Positions 49,304-61,391 of a stretch of DNA of 64,000 bases are shown piece by piece. Origin of the DNA: Phytoseiulus persimilis (Eukaryota; Arthropoda; Arachnida; Mesostigmata; Phytoseiidae); NCBI GenBank assembly GCA_037576195.1, contig CM075103.1:14694001-14758000 (forward strand), given 5' to 3'. The position numbers were made by a program, and so were the translations under genes. The notes below the pieces were generated by a model that had not been told where the DNA came from, ran no database searches, and worked only from the letters and a program-made list of their open reading frames with translations. The first letter of the stretch is position 1. Each line of letters opens with the position of its first letter.

Positions 49304-52300
49304 ATGAATCGGCGGAAATCGGAGCAAGGCTCGTGGAGCTCGGCCTCGGAGCCGGCTGGGAGCGAGCCTCGACGCGGGCGTCGGTTGCCGAGGGGCTCTG
49401 CCGCCCCAGACGCGAATGAGAGGAATCAGGCCCGGCCTCTAGCGACGACCTCGTCTTCAGAGACGTCCAGCCAACAGAAGATGCGAAGCGACGATCGTGT
49501 TCGCATTCGAAAGAAACCCGAGCACGGGAAGCCACGGAGGTCTAGAATGAGGGCGACGTGTCCGAGCCTCGTCGACCAGCATCCTGCGAAAGGAGTCGTC
49601 ACGAGAGAGGAGAAAGACCGCATAGGTAGAAGTCAAAGAAATCGCCGCTGGCCTGCTTCCGAATATGGAAGATTTTTAACACCGGGAAAACAAAGTGAAA
49701 GCCAACATCGATTCAGAATAAGCTTGCGGAACATTGACGCTTTCAGTGGAGGCCGACGACCATCCGACGCAGAGCACAAAGGACGTGCGAATAAAGACCG
49801 ACGACATTCAGGGAGTTTCGGGGCAGGTCGGCACCTCCGAGTTCAACCTCCGAGGTAAGTTCCCGGGGCAGAAAATCGAGGAATGGTGGAACTCCGCGAC
49901 TCAGGCTGAAAATAGAAACTAACATGATCCTCATTTCGGGATTCCGGTGAAGAAAAGAGAATGAACTCATCTTCCGCGCAAAATGCAGCTCAGGTCACAT
50001 CCATGAGCCAATCATCAAAAAATGGTTCGTCATGCCGTGTATTCCGTTTCGTCGGGAAAGTTCAACTCTCAAACCCATCGATTCTGACTCGGATCCGTAA
50101 TTCACAGCACGGAAAGCTCTCGCCAATCGGAAACGAGCGCTGGTGAAACTCTTCAGGAGCAATCCTAAGTGAGTGGTGGTCAGCTGCTCCTGAAGCAGAG
50201 CTCTCCTGCCCAGCGGAATGGAGCCACCCCAGTTATCCGGCTGGATCATCATGTCCCCGCGAATAATAGGTGTCCGTCGTTCCAACAGAACGGTGCAGAA
50301 TACCATCGTGAACATCGAAATATTCCTGAAGGATTCTCGTAAAGTGAAACTGCACCGGTCCCCGAGACATCATTGGGCGATGGAAGTGTGTTGCTTGACA
50401 ATGTTCGAGGTTTATCTAAAGCTGAAGAAGAGATCCGTAACTTTTGAGCACACGAGAGAAAACCTCGAGAATCTGTACGCGCTCGTGGAATTCCTCGACG
50501 TTGAAACGCCGTCGGCGGCTCAGGTTTGTTGTCTTGCGGCGCCTTTCCCAGGATGGTTCTGCTCAATGTGCCCCCCCCCCCCCCCCTGAACTGAGCGTCG
50601 TTTTGCAGTACCTGGCCAGACAGACGAGGCGGTGCATGCATTTGCTAGCGGATCTCTCCTCGAAACTCGAACACTACGCAGGATTGAAAGCCACCAAGTG
50701 GACAGAAGTGGCTGAAACCCTCTCGCCATGGATCGACAGGGTTGACATGGAGACGCCGCCCCACGAAATCGTTCCGAATCTCGAGGACTTCACCGTCGCT
50801 CGTATATTAGGTGAAGTAGCCCTGACTCCGTAATTTCATGAACGCGCTGAATCCGAGCGGTCCGATTTCCGTCCTCCTCCCACTGGGGGTTTAGTAGCTG
50901 TCTCTGCGAGGTGCGTGATAAGTTTCCATTTTTTGTTGCGTGTTCAGGCGCGGGAGGATTCGGTGCGGTCTACAAAGCTCGTTTCGGTGATCCTCACCCG
51001 AAACGCGGCATTTACTGCACCGTGAAGCTCGTTCCCCGATCGATGTTCGAAGTCGCCAAGCATGCGTGTGTTGACAAGGTTGTGGGCAGCTGCGTCCGAC
51101 ACCCGTTCATAGGAAAGTTAGTCCGTTGAGCTTCTCGCTGGAAAGAGCTCGGCTCGGATCGGGCAGAGCTGAGTGTGTGTTCACTTTCTGTGTTCCTTTC
51201 AGATACTTCAACACATTCCTGTCCAACCAAGCGTACGTGACCGTGATGGAGTACATACGGGGCGTCGATCTGAGACGCGCAATCAAGCAACAGAAAGGCC
51301 TCAAGGAGGAGCAGCTCAGATTGATCATAGCTCAACTGGGCTTGGCGCTCAACCACATGCATCTGAAGGGCTTCATTCACAGAGACATCAAGGTAATTCC
51401 AGTTCTATGTCTCGCTCCAGGAGAAACTGTTGTAGCTAATCCCGCGCCCACCTTCCCAGCCCTCGAACATGATGGTCATGCCTGGCTGCGGTGTGAAGCT
51501 CATCGATTACGACACCATCAAAATCGGGATCGGATGCTACACGAAGAGAACACTGAGCACTTACCGCGCTCGGTCCTACTGTGAGTTCAACGACAGAGAG
51601 TCGGCCGGGACCCTCTCGTACCACTCACCCGAACTTTGCAAAGTTCAGTACTACGGCCGTTCTCTGGACTGGTGAGTTTGGGCTGTGCCTGATCGGACCT
51701 GGTTGGACTATGGGAAGTTCTCTGTCTCCTACGTATCACGCAGGGCGTACCCAGTTTTTTTCTGGGTGAGAGGGGGGGGGGCTGTTATGTGATAATGATG
51801 ACGATGATAATCGTTGTGAGCTTTTCATGACGCAATCAACATGGTTTTCAAACCTATTGAGATCCCCCCCCCGGGGGTACATCACTGGTATCGCGGAATA
51901 TCAAGCTTGGTTCCGATGCATGACTCCGCCAAGCGAAGTTCTGCCTCTAGAAACTCATCGAGAATTTCCCATGAATGTCTTTTAGGTGGGCCGTGGGGGT
52001 CACGGCCTACCAGTGTTTCTTCGGCAAGCTTCCTTTCCGGGGAGAGAAAGATGACGATGACCTGAAGAGGATGATCATCGCATGCGAATATCCGTTGGAG
52101 ATCAACGACTACCGACCCAGCCCAGCGTTGAGGGAATTCATTACGCAGTTGATGATGAAGAGAGCTTCGGGTAAGCTTCACCCGGTTTTCCACTTCCTCA
52201 GGCTTTCCACGGCTCTTGGACATGTCGTGGATGGAGGGCGCGGCCGACTTGCGAGCTCCTCGATGAGAATGCAATTCCGAGGAGCCTGTCCTGTTGGCCG

Positions 52301-52883
52301 TCACGCGGTAACCGCGTGAAAAAATGAATTCCCCACTTTCGCAGCGCGTCTTTGCTCCAAGTCATTCGGCGAGTTCCTAGATCACGATCTCTTCAAGGAC
52401 CTCAGTTGGAGCCAGGTCGAAAGAGGTCGTTTGTCGCTTCCGTGCGAGGGAATTGACTCACTATGCTACGTGCAGCACCACGGCGCCTTCTCTCCCATAC
52501 CTCCCGAGAAGGATTTCAGTCAAACGTACCTCAAGCTGAGCGATCAGAAAGTGAGTTCATTGCCCCGACTTGCTCGATGCTCCCTCGTGCCGCTGAAAAT
52601 GAATTCAGCGCTTGTCTCGAGAAGTTGAAAAATTCATACTGTCCAAGCTTACCTAAATGATTCCATGCACGATCCCCAGGGTGAGAGCCAGCAGGTCGCA
52701 CTCTACACCTACATCTCACCAGGTTTTCGAACTTTGCTACAAAAGCACCGGAAAAAACTCCCGATTAGCGAGAAAGATCTCGAGGATCCTCCGGAGCCGC
52801 AGCCGAAAACGATATCGAGGAGGTACCGATTTGGTGATCATTTGTACCAGCCCAGGACAAGGAAAAGTCATAGAGCACCCTGA
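49304..52883 (+). CDS. AGC-family Ser/Thr protein kinase with DYD metal-binding motif
   Basis: Eleven exons join in phase: 49,304-49,625; 49,747-49,854; 50,108-50,168; 50,196-50,523; 50,609-50,810; 50,948-51,116; 51,203-51,392; 51,460-51,671; 51,986-52,170; 52,345-52,550; 52,680-52,883, giving 728 codons. Residues 1-110 are basic and Ser-rich; about 160-330 are helical without a known domain. The kinase domain begins near NLEDFTVARILG: glycine loop GAGGFGAV (341-348), VAIK-type lysine K367 in YCTVKLV, catalytic loop HRDIKPSN with D458 and N463, activation segment AGTLSYHSPEL, then DWWAVGVTAY. The Mg-binding DFG reads D476-Y-D. The C-terminal DHDLFKDLSWSQVERGRL resembles the PKA/PKG AGC tail. 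No cyclic-nucleotide-binding or PDZ domain is visible, so subfamily (PKG-like or MAST-like) is open. Catalytic residues are intact, so activity is plausible. The small 50,108-50,168 exon is the least certain. Confidence 0.85.
50571..50586 (+). repeat. Poly-C run in a kinase intron
   Basis: Sixteen consecutive C residues lie 23 bp before the acceptor of the 50,524-50,608 intron, partly forming its pyrimidine tract. Confidence 0.9.
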
Positions 52884-53836
52884 AGAGACGCATGTGGTGT
52901 ATATGAGCAGAGAACGACCAGAATTTTTAGCCTTATCTTAATTTAGACGAGTATTAAAACAGTTTTCGTTGACTATAATTCTGATCCTACCGATTCTCGG
53001 TCGATTGGATTCCTTTCGAGTTCCGGAGTTGACAACGGACGATCCTGGAACGCTTGAATCACAAGTCCAATCCTGATCGACAGCATCTTACCGAGGAAAA
53101 TTCGGTCTTGACTCGATTAGACGAGAATCCATGACGACACTCAATCGCCCGGAACTATGGCGTTCTCAATCGATGCTTCCCACCGCTGAAACGGGCCGAT
53201 TCGAGACGAGGGAAGAACGTCCACAGTCCATTGGCCCAAAAACCTCGAATGAGAAGCTGTCATTCTGTCAGAATTATTTCGCGAGTGCCAAGCAGACGGG
53301 AGATTCTCGCGGCGGCTCTGCCCGGGATCCCTCGAGCTGCTGAGAACAATGTCTGGCTGGGTCGCTATAGATGCGATTGGGGTGGAGGAGTTCGTGAATG
53401 TCTCAACCCAAGATTCAGGGCCGCGAACACTGCCTCCGGGCGAACATCCTCCTACCTCTCCTGGGTACATCGCCTCCATTCGCAGTCACTTTCGCCGTGA
53501 GCCCCTACTCGGATGATCAACTGGATGATTGAGCGAAATCGGGCATTAATGTCAAATCACGCAGTTCATCAGCCAGATGCTCGCTGCCCCGACGCAGCTA
53601 TCGGAATCGGGGACATCCCGTATATTCCCCTACATATGTCAAGGTGTTTAGTCTTCAGCCAGGAGGGTCTGCCAAGTTGATCCAACGAACCTCGACTGTC
53701 CGATATTTTTTTCTAGCTGGATAGAGCTCCCCACATTGGATAGCAATGTGGATCATTGAGCAATTATGAAATACACCGCAAGACTCACGAACGCATCGGA
53801 AAATGCTTGAGCACAGTCGACCTCATGAAAATTGGT
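52884..53836. other. Intergenic between kinase and H2B
   Basis: No gene recognised. Short overlapping frames only. Confidence 0.6.
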
Positions 53837-53852
53837 GGCCCTGAAAAGGGCC
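53837..53852 (-). terminator. Histone 3' stem-loop of H2B
   Basis: On the minus strand GGCCCTTTTCAGGGCC, 22 bases after the H2B stop, matches the metazoan replication-dependent histone hairpin (6-bp stem, TTTC loop) bound by SLBP. Confidence 0.95.
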
Positions 53853-53874
53853 GTTTTTTTTACACGTAGGTCAT

Positions 53875-54249
53875 CTACTTGGAGGAGGTGTATTTGGTTA
53901 CAGCCTTGGTTCCTTCGGAGACAGCGTGCTTGGCCAACTCTCCGGGGAGAAGGAGTCTCACAGCGGTCTGGATTTCCCGGGAGGTGATAGTGGACCTCTT
54001 GTTGTAGTGGGAGAGACGGGAAGCCTCAGCGGCGATTCGCTCGAAGATGTCGTTCACGAAAGAGTTCATGATGGACATTGCCTTCGATGAGATACCGGTG
54101 TCAGGGTGAACTTGTTTCAACACCTTGTAGATGTAGATCGAGAAAGACTCCTTCCTCCTGCGCTTCTTCTTCTTCTTGTCCGTAGCACGGACGTTCTTCT
54201 GGGCCTTGCCGGCCTTCTTCACGGCCTTTCCACTCGCTGCGGGAGGCAT
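53875..54249 (-). CDS. H2B: Histone H2B, canonical
   Basis: Core nucleosome histone that pairs with H2A. Intronless, 124 codons. The protein starts [18 protein letters not shown], has the [20 protein letters not shown] segment, and ends AVTKYTSSK including the conserved ubiquitylation lysine. Followed by an SLBP-type stem-loop. Transcribed divergently from H2A with a 207-bp shared promoter interval. A TAAAATA element on the minus strand (plus-strand 54,299-54,306) lies about 50 bp upstream of the ATG. The N-terminus resembles acarine H2B sequences as I recall them. Confidence 0.98.
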   Translation of the reverse strand: MPPAASGKAVKKAGKAQKNVRATDKKKKKRRRKESFSIYIYKVLKQVHPDTGISSKAMSIMNSFVNDIFERIAAEASRLSHYNKRSTITSREIQTAVRLLLPGELAKHAVSEGTKAVTKYTSSK

Positions 54250-54298
54250 CGTTCGGTAGAAGCTCTAACGAGAATGTGGATCCTGGCGCGCTCCTCTG

Positions 54299-54306
54299 TA
54301 TTTTAA
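54299..54306 (-). promoter_or_regulatory. TATA-like element for H2B
   Basis: Minus strand TTAAAATA about 50 bp before the H2B start codon; a degenerate TATA box. Confidence 0.45.
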
Positions 54307-54395
54307 CGTTGTGGCCAGGGCGAAAAGAGCGCCAAAAGTGCCGCGTTTTGAGAGAGAGTAACCCTCGCGCCGATGAACGCGCCCTCGACGAATGT

Positions 54396-54400
54396 TATAT
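54396..54400 (+). promoter_or_regulatory. TATA-like element for H2A
   Basis: TATAT in context TGTTATATCAGG, about 57 bp before the H2A ATG. Confidence 0.4.
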
Positions 54401-54441
54401 CAGGCAGCTGATGCGCATACGCATCATTCGTACACGTCTGA

Positions 54442-54834
<393 letters not shown>

Positions 54835-54853
54835 TTCTCAGCGAAAAGCAAAC

Positions 54854-54869
54854 GGCCCGTTTCAGGGCC
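54854..54869 (+). terminator. Histone 3' stem-loop of H2A
   Basis: GGCCCGTTTCAGGGCC. The closing pair of the upper stem is G/A instead of T/A as in the other three hairpins, so the stem is one pair shorter. Confidence 0.9.
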
Positions 54870-55613
54870 ACCAAATTCAGCAAGATCGATGCCTCGGCAG
54901 GTTGTAAGTTATCACCGGCTCTTTCTACGAAATGGCCGGATCTCGGAGCGTCCGTCGAGTTCCGACTCAAGAAAGGAGCCGGAGTCTTTTCATGCGGTCG
55001 TGATACCGACTTCATGAGTTCCCACGCAGACTGCGTGTCATCGGTTTCCATTCCGAGTAGCCTTTCATGGAGAGAGTGGTGGCGAATGATATTCAGCGAT
55101 TGGTCCCTTCCGGAAACAAGCGTGTACTCAAAAGTTGCTCATCCGTCTCGGGACACGTTCGATTCGCTGAACGGCTATTGCGGCTCTCTGTGGAAATGCA
55201 TGAACCACGACTCGAATCATCGGGATAAAAACCCAGGAAAGGAGGAGGAACCACTAGGTATCCTTACGTTCGAGCTGAAAAATCTTGAAAGGTTTCCAGA
55301 CTGTCGATCGAGAGTTCTTTCACGAATCTGGAGTCCACGTTGCAGAATCTAAATCTATATTTCCGAAAGGTAGTCCAAGAGCGGGGCCATGAAGGATTTG
55401 GGTGACGTTGCTGTGACTGGATGCCAAAAGTTGTTCCACGATGGCAAAGTTTCCTCAGGTGGCAGGTCATGGATCCGATTTTCGGCGCAGGACGAACTGC
55501 TGGACAACACCTGCGGGTCTGAGGGGTCAATGCTACGACTGCGGAAACGCATGAGCACACGTCACAGGTCCGGCTGATTCGACTGGGAGGAGTTGGATCT
55601 TGTAAATTCGAGT
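54870..55613. other. Spacer between H2A and H4
   Basis: No gene recognised and no H1 gene. Short overlapping frames on both strands. Confidence 0.65.
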
Positions 55614-55629
55614 GGCCCTGAGAAGGGCC
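55614..55629 (-). terminator. Histone 3' stem-loop of H4
   Basis: Minus strand GGCCCTTCTCAGGGCC, 33 bases after the H4 stop codon. Confidence 0.95.
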
Positions 55630-55662
55630 TTTTTCGATGCGGGTTCGGTGGGTGATGCGCAT

Positions 55663-56030
<368 letters not shown>

Positions 56031-56388
56031 CGATGGGAGAGCACCGCCGCCTCGCACGCTTCGGAGGTGGAGAGAAAAACAGGCGCGAAAACTGTGGCTG
56101 TGCGACGCCTTCGAGATGCAGCTATCCGTTGTCGCTTTCCGTTGAAGTTTCTCAGCTCGCCATGAGGCATCTGCTCGACACGAGAGTCCGAACCTCCCCC
56201 CCCCCCTTCCCCCCACGAGCAGCAAGCAGGAGCTTCCCGATTTCTCCATCACTTGAAGCATTCGATCCCGCTTCGAGAATTCCGGCACCAGGCGGCGCTC
56301 GCGACCGGGCGCGTTCCCGCTCGTTTTCGGATATGAGCCGCCCGTCCGGTTCGCGGAGGTTCACTCTTGAGATTGCTCTCGTCGCTGA

Positions 56389-56802
<414 letters not shown>

Positions 56803-56831
56803 ACAGGTCCCAACGGCCATTATATCCAAAC

Positions 56832-56847
56832 GGCCCTTCTCAGGGCC
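56832..56847 (+). terminator. Histone 3' stem-loop of H3
   Basis: GGCCCTTCTCAGGGCC, identical to the H4 hairpin and flanked by ACCAAA as in H2A. Confidence 0.95.
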
Positions 56848-58654
56848 ACCAAATCTTGAGAGATAACTCACCTCATGCATAGCATACCGACACCGGAGAA
56901 GCAAAACATGCAGCATCTCACCCGGATTTTGCGCATTTTATCAGTTCTCTGCTGGACCCCTCGGATCTTGGTATGCGTACATATGTACGATGCCGGCTCG
57001 CATAATGAGCGGAGCCGAGAATCCCGAGGAAAAAACCGTTATTATCTGTCTGGAGTATTCCCTCGCTCTCCGTCTTCTCAAATTCCACACACTCTGGCCA
57101 TATCGCCGATTCCTAAACAAAGAATTACCGTGACACGACATTTCGGAAATTTGACTCCGCTCCCCGACTGAGGACCGACCCTCCCTATGAGCCCTCCCGG
57201 GTGCCCCCTTTGCAAGCTTGCGAGAAGTATGCCCGTCTCCCGGCCTTCCGCACGGGATGCCACCTGGCTGCAGGCCGAGAGCGCTTTCGTGGAGACATCT
57301 GCGTCGGAAAGAGCTCGTTTACTGCGCGGACATGACGAGAAACTAGTGGCCAAAATTCATGCCCGATATGCCGAAACTGATGGCCAAACCCGTAAGGCTG
57401 CAAAAAAATTTCGAGGAGCCGAGGACGCTTTACCTCGTTTTGGTGGTCATTTGAATCCAGCTAAGCTTTTATGCACAGCACAGAGTTGTAGAGATTGAAG
57501 TGCCATGAGCAAGAAGAGTTTAGGAGTTTGATCACACAACTTTTATGAGAACAATGAGCTTTGTGGGGAGTCCCTCATCTTCGGCTCGTACGGTGGCGAG
57601 GTTGCCATCACCAATACGGATGCTTTTTTCCTCATGAAGGGTCTCAGTTCCCCGTCTGCAGTTCCCTGTCTGACGAGCGGGAGTTTCCAGTATCTTCTGG
57701 AGGCCCCACACATCGAGCCGTCGATCACGCTTTAGGAAAGGGAAGCTTTTTCCAGTGCCAAGGGGATCCGTGGATCAAATGTTGCCCCAATTGAATCATC
57801 GATGGCTTCCAATACCGAGTGGCTGGCGAAGTGTTTGTCTGTTGGAAGTTTGATTCCTAATCAGGACGATACAGAGACTACCATCTAAAAACTTCTTCCA
57901 AGAGAGCTAGCGAGCCAGATAACAGATCGACCGGGCGATCCCAACCAGCATAGGCTCTCCACTCGGATTGCAAATAATTTCACGCGGATTCCGATTCGCT
58001 CGAGATACGGCTCACATTCCTCGTACCCTCGAGCGCCGTCGGAGGGGGGGATTCATCCGGTGAGGAGGACTCTTCACGCTGAGCCTCATGAGGGGAGAGC
58101 GTCTCCAACCACGGAGCCCGTGGAAAACCGAACGTTCTCTCGCGAGTTTCTCGCGTACCTGCTTCTCACGACCAGTGAGATCCTCGGCTCGCAAATGAGG
58201 CTCGTCCCGGAAAGTTTGCGGGACGCGACAGATGCCAAACGATAGTCTGCGTCATCGAAAAGCTGCAACTGAACTGCGCTTGCGGGAGCGCTTTTGCCGT
58301 CTGCGCTTTCCAAGGAATCGAATCTGCAAGCCCGATTGGATCACGTGATATTCGATACCATCGAAATTCGGAGGGCAGATAGGTATCCCTTTCAGCTGGG
58401 GACTACTCAAGCGGCATCCCTGGCTCGGGTGATTCGCCGAGAGCTCCTTGATTCCTCTGTTGGCCATCGTTCTCTTCGGAACTCGAAGTACGGTCTCAAA
58501 GCTCCTCGCAACGTTCCTCAATCGCCAGAGTTAGTGCAAACCTCTGACTCTTTTCAAAACAAGGAAGGTCAGGAGTTCTCACCGCGCCGAGGTTGACCTT
58601 AACGACCCAAGCGTTGTTTCCACAGAACTCGATATTGCGTTGGACGCTCGAAGC
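56848..58654. other. Intergenic between H3 and alpha-tubulin
   Basis: No confirmed gene. A 103-codon plus-strand frame at 57,187-57,498 begins at an ATG and has a charged helical middle part (ESAFVETSASERARLLRG), but it is unrecognised and the complementary strand is open too. Short frames near 58,060-58,600 are also unassigned. Confidence 0.5.
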
Positions 58655-60156
58655 ATGCGTGAAATCATCAACGTCCACATCGGCCAGGCCGGAGTCCAGA
58701 TGGGCGCCGCTTGCTGGGAGCTCTATTGTCTGGAGCACAGCATAAACCCCGACGGGACTCAAAAATCACCGAGCAGCGAAGTCGACAGCAGTTTCGATAC
58801 GTTCTTCCTGTCGACCAGCAACGGTCGCTTTGTTCCTCGCAGCGTTTTCGTGGACCTGGAACCCTCCGTGGTGGACGAGATCAAAACCGGAACGTACAGG
58901 TCTGAGTTCCTGAGTTCTTCCGACTTGATGAAGTTACCGCTTCCGTTTCCTACGATCGGAGCAGGCTGACTGCACGGACGAAGTTTCCGGAACGGTCGGA
59001 AAGCACTCGATTTGTCAAACATTGCATCCCCTATGTCTACAGGCAACTGTTCAATCCTGAGATGCTGATCACCGGGAAAGAGGACGCCGCGAACAACTAT
59101 GCCCGTGGCCACTACACCGTCGGGAAGGAGCTGCTCCAGGACAGCGTCGATTGCATCCGAAAGATGGCCGAGCAGAGCGAGGGACTGCAAGGCTTCCTCG
59201 TTTTCCACTCGTTCGGGGGAGGAACCGGCTCGGGATTCACGTCGCTACTCATGGAGGACTTGTCCAAGGAGTTCAGCAGGAAGTGTCGTCTGGGATTCGC
59301 GATCTACCCGGCGCCCCAGGTGTCCACTGCGGTGGTGGAGCCCTACAACTCGGTTCTCACAACCCACGCTACCCTGGATCACGTTGACTGCGTCTTCATG
59401 ATGGACAACCAGGCCATCTACGAGATCTGTCGACGGAATCTGGCGGTTGAGCGGCCCAGGTACCACAACCTCAACCGCCTCATCAGCCAAGCCGTTTCGT
59501 CCATCACGACGTCGCTGCGTTTCTCCGGAGTCCTGAACGTCGACCTCAACGAATTCCAAACGAACTTGGTGCCTTTCCCGAGAATCCACTTCCCGTTGGT
59601 CACGCACGCCCCTATCGTGTCCGCGGACAAATCGCACCACGACCAGCACAGCGTCCTCGAAATTACGAATGCGTGCTTCGAGCCGCAGAACCAATTGGTC
59701 GTTTGCGATACACCCAGAGGAAAATACATGGCGTGCTGTCTGCTGTACAGAGGCGACGTCACGCCGAAGGATGTCAACGCGGCCATCGCGAACCTGAAGC
59801 AGAAACGCACGATTCAGTTCGTCGATTGGTGCCCGACCGGCTTCAAGGTCGGGATAAACTACCAACCCCCAGCGGTGGTTCCCGACGGCGACCTCGCGAA
59901 AGTGCCGAGGGCGGTCACGATGCTCTCGAACACCACCGCGATGGGGGAAGCTTGGAAGCGCTTGGATCGTAAGTTCGACCTCATGTTCTCCAAGAGAGCG
60001 TTCGTTCATTGGTACGTCGGTGAGGGAATGGAAGAAGCGGAATTCTGCGAAGCTCGAGAGAATCTCGCAGTTCTCGAGAAGGACTACGAAGAGGTTGCGG
60101 AGGACTGGAAAGCAGCTTCGGGCCCCCAGGATGAATTCACGAACTTCGAAGTTTGA
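58655..60156 (+). CDS. Divergent alpha-tubulin
   Basis: GTP-binding tubulin subunit. Exons 58,655-58,899 and 59,043-60,156 (143-bp intron, phase 2) give 452 codons, the family's normal length. Start [17 protein letters not shown]; canonical alpha-tubulins begin MREC. The GTPase loop GGGTGSG is intact. The glutamate that makes alpha the GTP-hydrolysing partner is present in [19 protein letters not shown], so it is alpha rather than beta. The luminal K40 loop is shortened and rewritten ([15 protein letters not shown]), with no lysine at the acetylation position. The C-terminus reads [22 protein letters not shown], lacking the polyglutamylated acidic tail and terminal EEY. The frame is clean and codon use strongly C/G-ending, so the gene appears functional. 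A nearby TTG at 58,640 is in frame, but the ATG at 58,655 is the family start. Confidence 0.95.
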
Positions 60157-60621
60157 AGGAAAATATAGCAGTTGGGAGCTGTTTTTTTGGATTAAAACCT
60201 TGGACTGATACCGGCTCATTTCCTTGCCGCTCGAGTATGCTGAAAGTTGAGTGTAAGCACCTTCCAAGGGCCCTGCAATTGATCGATTATGTACATTGCT
60301 GAGCGATGTGTTCCCCAATATATGCCAAACGATGGTAAGACCCCACTTCGCCCAAGGCATGCCGCTGACCCTTGCCTTCCAATCGGTTCCGAATATCGCC
60401 TGAGACAGCGAAAATTATTCACGGAATAGTTTGTACAGGGCAATACAATTCTATCCTAGGAAGCTTCGCCGGTCGAACGTTCGGAAGTACAAGGAATGGC
60501 CAAGATCATCCGTCTCAATTTTGAAAACTGCGGCCAGATGTCCTTCGCCGGGTCGTAATTCTCGTGAAATATTGAGCATATCTCAGAAAGCGTTTCAGGA
60601 ATCGAGTTGGGGATGAAACAT
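60157..60621. other. Convergent 3' interval of tubulin(+) and ArfGAP(-)
   Basis: No gene seen. It holds the 3' ends of both neighbours; a clear AATAAA was not found immediately after the tubulin stop, only ATTAAA near 60,191. Confidence 0.55.
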
Positions 60622-61391
60622 TCACGTTTTTCTATTGGATGACTCATTCGTAAGCATAAGGCTTGGTTTCCGAGTCATTCCGTCGCCTTCATGTAGTGGA
60701 AGCGTAAATGCCAACGGAGGCTCGCTCACTCGAGCATGACCGTCATCGAAGATGATGAGAAGTTCCGAATCATCACCTGATTCTGGAGCCTCTGTCTCAT
60801 CTCTTTCTTTCTGCCCCTCTTTCGGGGCCATTGGGGGCTCGATGAACAGTCCGTCCTGGTAGAGGGGATCATCATTCAATATTCGATCCAACTCATCGAA
60901 AGTCAAGTCAGGTCTGGTGGGCGGTCCCAGTTTGATTGCGGTGGACATGTAGATTTTGTGGACGTATTTCATCTGGAGAAACATCTTCAGGTCATCCGAA
61001 TCATTGGGTCGGTGGAAGCTTGTCGGGAGTTGTGCCTCGTAAAGCTGCGCTGCCTTCCGGTTGCCTACCCGCGCCATCCTGGCGACCTTATGAGAGGATT
61101 CGGAGTCAGTTCCACAGGTCAGATAGTTGGAGTTGTCGAATTTCATGAAAAAAGTCAGTAGACCTGATGTGGAGTCCACCGGTCCAAGCTCACGGATTTC
61201 ACCCGCGAAATGTGAACACCGAGGCCTCGGTGGAGCCCTGCGCAACGGAAACAAATGAAAACGCCCAGCGTCCATGAAGTCCATGACGGAAAAGGACTTC
61301 TACAATCTGCGCAAGAGCGGTTACCGTCACGCTCGAGAAGTGATCGTAAAACTTTCTCTGACCTATCGTCGTGAGCTTGCTCCAACGGCAT
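60622..61391 (-). CDS. SMAP-type ArfGAP
   Basis: GTPase-activating protein for Arf small GTPases in membrane traffic. Exon 1 is 61,164-61,391 and exon 2 is 60,622-61,086, with a 77-bp phase-0 intron (CAG/GTCTAC … CATAAG), giving 230 codons. The ArfGAP zinc finger is complete: CADC, 16 residues, then CFRC, followed by [20 protein letters not shown] with the arginine finger. [26 protein letters not shown] and FHRP then match the SMAP1/2 subfamily. The C-terminal half is acidic ([14 protein letters not shown]) and short; SMAPs normally have a longer clathrin-binding tail. The start is the first ATG giving a family-like N-terminus; an upstream in-frame extension or exon is possible. Confidence 0.88.

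Noticed and set aside
59245..60360. 371-codon minus-strand frame
   Set aside because: It is antisense to the alpha-tubulin second exon and arises from its strong codon bias.
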